From assembly GCA_021814445.1 (NCBI GenBank), contig JAKAIF010000004.1, positions 1 to 32,374 on the forward strand: 32,374 bases of DNA, in the 5' to 3' direction. Of this stretch, positions 27,159 to 32,374 are shown one piece after another. The stretch comes from a bacterium. GTDB taxonomy: Bacteria; Patescibacteriota; Minisyncoccia; UBA6257; JAGOQP01. The notes under the pieces were generated by a model. The model saw nothing but the letters and a program-made list of their open reading frames with translations. It did not search any database and was not told the origin of the DNA. The number at the start of each line of letters is the position of its first letter. Within the stretch, counting starts at the first letter, position 1. The translations under genes were made by a program, and so were the position numbers.

Positions 27159-27288
27159 ATGACCCAGTTATACAACAACGACTTTATTGGTGTTGCAGTG
27201 TTATAATCTGAGTTATTGTGTGAAGTAATTATTAATTAATCACGACAATGGATTGCGCGTATGCGCATGTCGTTGTTGATATACTGGG
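27159..27288 (+). repeat. Inverted-repeat-bounded element, copy 1 (130 bp including leading ATGA)
   Basis: CCCAGTTATACAACAACGAC (27163-27182) pairs with GTCGTTGTTGATATACTGGG (27269-27288) at 16 of 20 positions; the first 22 nt are identical to copy 2. Confidence 0.9.
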
Positions 27289-27419
27289 ATGACCCAGTTA
27301 TACAACAACGGCGGTGGCGCTTAGCCACACCTGTGTTGTGATGTTCTTGGTTTGAATTATATATTTTATTATTAATTTATTATGACGTCGGTTATAAAAG
27401 CCGTCGTTGATATACTGGG
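27289..27419 (+). repeat. Inverted-repeat-bounded element, copy 2 (131 bp including leading ATGA), abutting the ruvA start codon
   Basis: CCCAGTTATACAACAACGGC (27293-27312) pairs with GCCGTCGTTGATATACTGGG (27400-27419); followed directly by ruvA ATG at 27420. Confidence 0.9.
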
Positions 27420-27995
27420 ATGATTTATAGTATTCAAGGTACCGTGGTGCATACTGGAGAACGATTTATTGTACTTGAAACCGCAGGAATTGGGTTTAAG
27501 GTACATGTATTAGATTCCTATGCCGCACGTTTGGAATTAGGAAAATCAGCTCGTGTTATCTGTTTTATGCAACAAGATCCATTAACGGTGTATGGATTCC
27601 AGTCTGAAGAAGAGCTTTCTTTTTTTGAATTATTAAATACGATATCTGGTATTGGTCCTAAAATTGCCATGAAAATTATGAACGCAGTTCCGGTGCGTCG
27701 TTTGAGTGCTTACATCGCATTGGAACAAAAAGATCAACTCGCGTCTCAGGCAGGAATCAGTGCAAAAACCGCATCAAAAATTATTCTTGATCTCAAAGAA
27801 AAAATACAGAAGAGTTCTGGCAAAGAAGCGTTTATGGAGTCTGGTCTCGTTGAACTTGAGTCTATCCTTTCTGATTTAGGGTATGCTCAAAAAGATATAG
27901 AAGCCATTCGATCTCAAATACCCGTGGATGCGGTGAGTGTTGAACAAAAAGTCAAAGTAGCCCTCAAACTTTTATCTGCATATAAACGTAGATAA
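27420..27995 (+). CDS. ruvA: Holliday junction branch migration protein RuvA
   Basis: 191 aa; MIYSIQGTVVHTGERFIVLETAGIGFKVHV, LLNTISGIGPKIAMKIMN, QAGISAKTASKIILDLKEKI (HhH motifs). Confidence 0.93.
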   Translation: MIYSIQGTVVHTGERFIVLETAGIGFKVHVLDSYAARLELGKSARVICFMQQDPLTVYGFQSEEELSFFELLNTISGIGPKIAMKIMNAVPVRRLSAYIALEQKDQLASQAGISAKTASKIILDLKEKIQKSSGKEAFMESGLVELESILSDLGYAQKDIEAIRSQIPVDAVSVEQKVKVALKLLSAYKRR

Positions 27996-28010
27996 ATTAT
28001 TTTTTGTCAT

Positions 28011-29231
28011 ATGCGTACATTTTTAAGACCCCTATTTTCTCTCTATCATTATCTGTGGGCGTTCGTGTCCGCAGTATTTTTCTGGTTTCCTTCACGACGG
28101 GTGCGTGTTATTGGAGTCACAGGAACAAAGGGAAAAACAACAACCGTTGCGTTATTAGCGCATATATTTTCTGAAGCAGGGAAGAGGAGTGCATACCTTT
28201 CAAGCGCGTATATGAGTGATGGTGTCTCGGTATCAAAGAATAAAACAGGTAATTCCATGCCGGGACGATTTTTTATTCAACAATTCTTGCACCATGCCGT
28301 GCGCGCAAAAAGTTCATACGCGTTTATAGAGGTGACGTCTCAAGGGGCGGTGCAACATAGACACAAATTCATACAGTGGGCGGGGGCGGTATTTTTAGAT
28401 ATTCATCCAGAACACATAGAATCACACGGATCGTTTGAAAAATATCTCCACGCAAAAGTTTCGTTTTTTGCATACGTGCAAAAACATAGTCCTCGCGCCA
28501 TTTTTTATATTCACAAAAATGATTCGTATGCTGACAAATTTATACAAGCGGCCCAGAAGAGTAAGAAGGTATTGTTTGGGGTGGAGGATTTATATGATGT
28601 TCCTGATGTTCCCGCCTTACCCGGCGAATTTAATAAGATAAATATTTCTGCGGTCTATGCTATTGCGCGGGAGGAGGGAATTTCTCATGATGTCATTGCG
28701 CGCGCACTGCAGTCATTTACAGGGGTTTCGGGGCGTATGGAATTTGTGATCCGAGAGCCATTTGAGGTGGTGGTTGATTATGCACACACGCCTGAGTCTG
28801 TGGAGGCGGTTTATATATTTTTACAAAAACGTGCTCATGATCGGAAAGGGAAATTGATTTGTGTGTTAGGATCTGCGGGTGGGGGGCGTGACACCTGGAA
28901 GCGCCCCGCGATGGGAAAACATGCGGGAACCTATAGTGACGAAATTATTCTTACGAATGAAGATCCGTGGGATGAAGACCCACGGGGTATTATTGATGCG
29001 ATTTATGAAGGAGTAAAAACAGGAAAGCAATATAATGAGAATCACGTATGTATTATTATGGACAGAAAAGAGGCAATTACTAAAGCGCTCTCTCTTGCTC
29101 GTGAGAAAGATGTAGTTGTTCTCACGGGGAAGGGTTCTGAAAGTTGGATTCATGTTGCGAACGGCAAAAAAATTTCGTGGTCAGAATCGGAAACGGTGCG
29201 AGAGGCAATGCGAGAAATATCAAGAAACTAG
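28011..29231 (+). CDS. MurE-like Mur ligase (compact, lacking most of the N-terminal domain)
   Basis: VIGVTGTKGKTTTVALLAHIF, VVVDYAHTPESVEAVY, VLGSAGGGRDTWKRPAMG, LTNEDPWDEDP, LTGKGSESW. Confidence 0.85.
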   Translation: MRTFLRPLFSLYHYLWAFVSAVFFWFPSRRVRVIGVTGTKGKTTTVALLAHIFSEAGKRSAYLSSAYMSDGVSVSKNKTGNSMPGRFFIQQFLHHAVRAKSSYAFIEVTSQGAVQHRHKFIQWAGAVFLDIHPEHIESHGSFEKYLHAKVSFFAYVQKHSPRAIFYIHKNDSYADKFIQAAQKSKKVLFGVEDLYDVPDVPALPGEFNKINISAVYAIAREEGISHDVIARALQSFTGVSGRMEFVIREPFEVVVDYAHTPESVEAVYIFLQKRAHDRKGKLICVLGSAGGGRDTWKRPAMGKHAGTYSDEIILTNEDPWDEDPRGIIDAIYEGVKTGKQYNENHVCIIMDRKEAITKALSLAREKDVVVLTGKGSESWIHVANGKKISWSESETVREAMREISRN

Positions 29232-29236
29232 TGTTA

Positions 29237-29276
29237 AAATAAAAATCCGACTAATAAGGTCGGATTTTTATTTTGG
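29237..29276. terminator. Bidirectional intrinsic terminator
   Basis: aaaataaaaatCCGACctaataagGTCGGatttttatttt type stem-loop between convergent genes. Confidence 0.85.
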
Positions 29277-29288
29277 CTATTTAACGAA

Positions 29289-30389
29289 TTATTTTTTGAG
29301 TTTCAATATAATTCTTTTTTCAGTTGGTTTTACTGAAGTAATTACAAACGTGTATGTTTTTCCTACTTCAATATCTTTTTTCATTTGCTCTACATTCTCA
29401 AACTCAGAGATGTGAATAAGTCCTTGTAATTCGTGCCCGAGCGCAACCAATGCTCCAAAGGGGTTGAATTTTGTGACTATTCCTTCTATTTCTTGATCCA
29501 CGGTGAAAAGCTTTTCTGCTTCGTCCCATGGGTTGCTCTTGAGTGCCTTGAAAGAAAGAGATACTTTTCCATCTTTGAGCTCAATGATTTTTGCGCGTAA
29601 TGCGTCTCCTACTTTGACCACTTCTTTTGGAGAATCTATAAGCTTGTGATCAATCTCTGAAATGTGTACTAATCCTTCAATATTTGGATCTTCTACAAAT
29701 CGTACGAATACTCCAAAGTCAGCGACTCCAGAAACAACAACTTCTACCGCGTCTCCTTCTTTGTATCCTTCAAGACTCTTGCGCACACTTTCACCCGTCA
29801 CTTCTTTTTCAGATAAAATAAGTTTTTCTCCTTTTGCATTGAAGTCTAAGACACGTACTTCCATGGTGGTGCCAATAAACTTCTTTAATTCTTCAAGAAT
29901 TTTATTTTTGTTGCCGTCTTCCACGTGCGGGTAATTCTCGGTGCTTAATTGTGATACAGGAATAAACGCTTTTACTCCTTGTACGTCGGTCATTAATCCT
30001 CCACTATTTGCGGCGTTAATTTTTACCGTAAAGGTATCGCCACTATCTTTCAGTCCTTTAATGTCGTTCCAGTTTTGCTGGCGCATCGCCTTGCTGAGAG
30101 ATAATTCAATGAATCCATCTTCATTTTCTGGGGTCACAATGGTTGCGGTGATGGACTGTCCCGCTCCAAGGTTTTTGATACTATTCTGCGCATTGGCATA
30201 TTCAATACCAAACACAATGCCGGTGCCCTTTCCGGGAATATCAAAGAATGCTACTTTTCCGCTGCGACGCATTAAATATACTTCACACGTATCTCCTTCT
30301 TTGAGGGGATTTATGAGTGTGGGGTTATTCTTGAGCGCTTTGGTGAGCGGATGGGTCTTTTTTGACTCGTCTATTATTTTGCTTAACAT
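29289..30389 (-). CDS. rpsA: 30S ribosomal protein S1-like protein with multiple S1 RNA-binding repeats
   Basis: Start at MLSKIIDESKK (30389); S1 repeats GDAVEVVVSGVADFGVFVRFVEDPNIEGLVHISEI and DQEIEGIVTKFNPFGALVALGHELQGLIHISEF. Confidence 0.9.
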   Translation of the reverse strand: MLSKIIDESKKTHPLTKALKNNPTLINPLKEGDTCEVYLMRRSGKVAFFDIPGKGTGIVFGIEYANAQNSIKNLGAGQSITATIVTPENEDGFIELSLSKAMRQQNWNDIKGLKDSGDTFTVKINAANSGGLMTDVQGVKAFIPVSQLSTENYPHVEDGNKNKILEELKKFIGTTMEVRVLDFNAKGEKLILSEKEVTGESVRKSLEGYKEGDAVEVVVSGVADFGVFVRFVEDPNIEGLVHISEIDHKLIDSPKEVVKVGDALRAKIIELKDGKVSLSFKALKSNPWDEAEKLFTVDQEIEGIVTKFNPFGALVALGHELQGLIHISEFENVEQMKKDIEVGKTYTFVITSVKPTEKRIILKLKK

Positions 30390-30401
30390 AAAAAATATAA
30401 A

Positions 30402-30416
30402 AACGGTTCTACCGTT
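30402..30416 (-). promoter_or_regulatory. Hairpin at the predicted 5' end of rpsA mRNA
   Basis: Minus strand AACGGT-AGA-ACCGTT followed by TTTATATTTTTT; the predicted TSS is only a few nt upstream. Confidence 0.5.
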
Positions 30417-30424
30417 GTGCTGCC

Positions 30425-30471
30425 ACCATATCAAAAAACGTATTGCAAATCAAGTGAAAATGAGATAAAAT
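30425..30471. promoter_or_regulatory. Back-to-back divergent promoters (rpsA and MBL-like gene) with touching -35 boxes
   Basis: Minus: TTGATT (30453-30448)-17-TATGGT (30430-30425). Plus: TTGCAA (30443-30448)-17-TAAAAT (30466-30471). Confidence 0.6.
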
Positions 30472-30555
30472 ACACTTTGTTATAGGGTTTATTTGTGGGT
30501 GTTTTGGTTGATTTGCCCGCTCTATAGCTTCCTATTTTTAACGTTTTATTTTTTT

Positions 30556-31182
30556 ATGGTTATTTCTTGGTATGGAGAGGGTTGTTTTCGAATTCAGAGC
30601 GGAGAAAGATCTATTTTACTTGATGTACCCGATAAATCTTCGGGTCTAACCGCTCCTCGGGGGAAGTACGATGCTCTTATTAAAACACTTACTCCGTGGC
30701 CGTTTGATTTTGCGCAAACAGAAGAGGGGGGTGCCAGTATTCATGGTGCGGGTGAATATGATGTGAGTGGTATTGGTATTAAAGGGTTTGAGCTTTCCCA
30801 AGAATCATCATCTCATTTTTTTAAAACAGTATACGTAATTACGTGGGAAGATATTTCCATTGGTATTTTAGGGCATTTAAGTGGTGATATTCCCCCTCAG
30901 ATTCTTGAATCTCTTGAAGAGGTTGATGTTCTTATTGGTCCGGGAGGGGGCGCCCCGTTTATTTCATCTGAAGGTATGGCGCGGCTCATTAAACAAATTA
31001 CTCCTAAAATATTTATTCCCTCATTTTATAAAATTCCTGGTTTGAAGCGCGAGGCGGGGCCAGTAAAGCCGTTATTAGAACAGGTAAATGGGGGAGAGAT
31101 TGAGCCGCAAGAAAAATTTGTGTTTAAAAAGAAAGATGTAGTAGAGATAAAGAAGACACAAGTTATATGTTTACATCCATAA
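30556..31182 (+). CDS. Metallo-beta-lactamase-fold (UlaG-like) protein apparently lacking metal ligands
   Basis: ATG 30556: MVISWYGEGCFRIQSGERSILLDV...SIHGAGEYDVSGIGIKGFEL...VDVLIGPGGGAPFISSEGMARLIKQITPKIFIPSFYKIPGL. Confidence 0.7.
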   Translation: MVISWYGEGCFRIQSGERSILLDVPDKSSGLTAPRGKYDALIKTLTPWPFDFAQTEEGGASIHGAGEYDVSGIGIKGFELSQESSSHFFKTVYVITWEDISIGILGHLSGDIPPQILESLEEVDVLIGPGGGAPFISSEGMARLIKQITPKIFIPSFYKIPGLKREAGPVKPLLEQVNGGEIEPQEKFVFKKKDVVEIKKTQVICLHP

Positions 31183-31574
31183 AAAATTGGATTCAGGAGA
31201 TACGGGTTTCTGATGTCTCGCGACGTCGCCGCGCTCTTATTTGGATGGTTGTGAGTCTTTTTATCTTTATCTGTGTTGTCTGGTTTGTGGTTTTACAGCT
31301 TGGATTTTTTGATTGGCAGGGGGATTGGTTCTCTGGAACGCGCGCATATAATGCTTCTGGAACACGTGAACCGTCTTCTGATGCTCCTCCCGTAGGTCAA
31401 AAATGGAATGAGGCAAAAGATGCGGTGAGTGATGCATTTGGCACTATAGAAAAACTCTTTGGAGGCGCTCTACAACAACTAGAAAAAAATTCTTCTACAA
31501 CGACCTCAACAACTACTGCAACTTCTTCTATTCCTATTTCCACAACCACAGCAACTACAGATATTCGTCCATAA
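31167..31574 (+). CDS. Small membrane-anchored protein with Thr/Ser-rich C-terminus
   Basis: 135 aa, one TM (ALIWMVVSLFIFICVVWFVVLQLGFF); 16-nt overlap with upstream gene; tail TTTSTTTATSSIPISTTTATT. Confidence 0.65.
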   Translation: MFTSIKNWIQEIRVSDVSRRRRALIWMVVSLFIFICVVWFVVLQLGFFDWQGDWFSGTRAYNASGTREPSSDAPPVGQKWNEAKDAVSDAFGTIEKLFGGALQQLEKNSSTTTSTTTATSSIPISTTTATTDIRP

Positions 31575-31604
31575 AATTTATTATCATCACCGCATTTATT
31601 TATT

Positions 31605-32374
31605 ATGAAAACAAAGAATCAAAAAAACAAAGAAACTGAGTCGGAGAATGTGCAACGAGATACACAGCTCATGCAAACAGGAATTACCTCTGAGCTTGAG
31701 AAGTCATATCTTGATTATGCGATGTCTGTTATTGTGTCGCGTGCGCTTCCTGATGTGCGTGATGGTATGAAACCGGTGCACCGCCGTATTTTGTGGGCTA
31801 TGTGGGATAGTGGACTGACGCATAGCGCAAAACTTCGCAAATCTGCAAACGTGGTGGGAGAAGTGATGGGGCGCTACCATCCACATGGAGATAGCTCTAT
31901 CTATGATGCGATGACGCGTATGGCGCAGGATTTCTCTCTCCGCTACCCCTTGATTCAAGGACAAGGAAATTGGGGTTCTGTTGATGGAGATAACGCCGCG
32001 GCAATGCGGTATACCGAATGTCGTTTGACCAAAATCGCCGAAGAGATGTTGATGGATATTGAAAAAAATACCGTTGATTTTATCCCAAACTATGATGCCT
32101 CACGTCAGGAACCTTCAGTGCTTCCCTCAAAAATTCCTCAATTACTATTAAATGGGACCACGGGTATTGCGGTGGGTATGGCAACTGAAATCCCTCCTCA
32201 TAATATCACCGAGGTTATTGATGCGGTTCTCTACCTTATTGAAAAACCAACCGCAACAACGACTGAACTTATGAAATTTATACAAGGTCCCGATTTTCCA
32301 ACGGGGGGACTTATGTATGACCGCAAAAATATTATAGAAACCTATGCCACGGGGCAAGGAGCTATTACCTGTCG
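31605..32374 (+). CDS. gyrA: DNA gyrase subunit A, N-terminal part (3' truncated by window edge; absent from the ORF track)
   Basis: [70 protein letters not shown]...[53 protein letters not shown]. Confidence 0.95.
   Translation, partial: MKTKNQKNKETESENVQRDTQLMQTGITSELEKSYLDYAMSVIVSRALPDVRDGMKPVHRRILWAMWDSGLTHSAKLRKSANVVGEVMGRYHPHGDSSIYDAMTRMAQDFSLRYPLIQGQGNWGSVDGDNAAAMRYTECRLTKIAEEMLMDIEKNTVDFIPNYDASRQEPSVLPSKIPQLLLNGTTGIAVGMATEIPPHNITEVIDAVLYLIEKPTATTTELMKFIQGPDFPTGGLMYDRKNIIETYATGQGAITC

Noticed and set aside
27159-27419. Integron attC sites (length ~127 bp and dyad symmetry resemble VCR-type attC)
   Set aside because: No RYYYAAC/GTTRRRY core pair at the ends, no cassette ORFs between the repeats and no integrase in the window.
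27159-27419. CRISPR array
   Set aside because: Only two units with a ~130-bp period, repeated part is at the inverted termini, no uniform spacers and no cas genes.
31704-32357. Minus-strand ORFs at the right end
   Set aside because: Antisense to an unmistakable gyrA N-terminus that the ORF track omitted only because it has no stop in the window.
1-32374. Alternative genetic code (UGA reassigned to Gly as in some CPR lineages)
   Set aside because: Genes end cleanly at TGA, TAG and TAA, and conserved proteins contain no internal in-frame TGA.

Overview
The window looks like a chromosomal segment of a small-genome bacterium, probably a Candidate Phyla Radiation (Patescibacteria/Parcubacteria-like) lineage. 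That placement is an inference from gene content and style, not a database result. Housekeeping genes: the 3' end of an R3H/Jag-like gene, polA, a GH3 beta-N-acetylhexosaminidase, a DksA/TraR-like gene, comM/yifB, a UvrD/PcrA helicase, rsmA, an orphan sensor histidine kinase, a holA-like gene, rpsT, ruvA, a MurE-like ligase, a ribosomal S1-like gene, a degenerate MBL-fold gene and the 5' part of gyrA (absent from the ORF track because it runs off the end). A co-directional ~13.7 kb block (about 10.8-24.5 kb) encodes a minimal type IV secretion/pilus-like apparatus: a VirB6/TrbL-like protein, a PrgI-family protein, a VirB4-N/TraC-like protein, a VirB4 ATPase, a VirB2-like segment fused to two tandem peptidase-like domains, and several anchored or secreted unknowns. 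Most notable observations: (1) the VirB2-like/M15-like fusion, whose second domain copy has lost the catalytic motif; (2) two adjacent ~130-bp elements with inverted-repeat ends immediately before ruvA, where ATGA recurs at every junction and the last ATGA is the ruvA start; (3) recurrent TATA(C/G)T boxes 6-8 nt before start codons together with near absence of Shine-Dalgarno sequences, suggesting leaderless transcription, with one clear SD-led exception.
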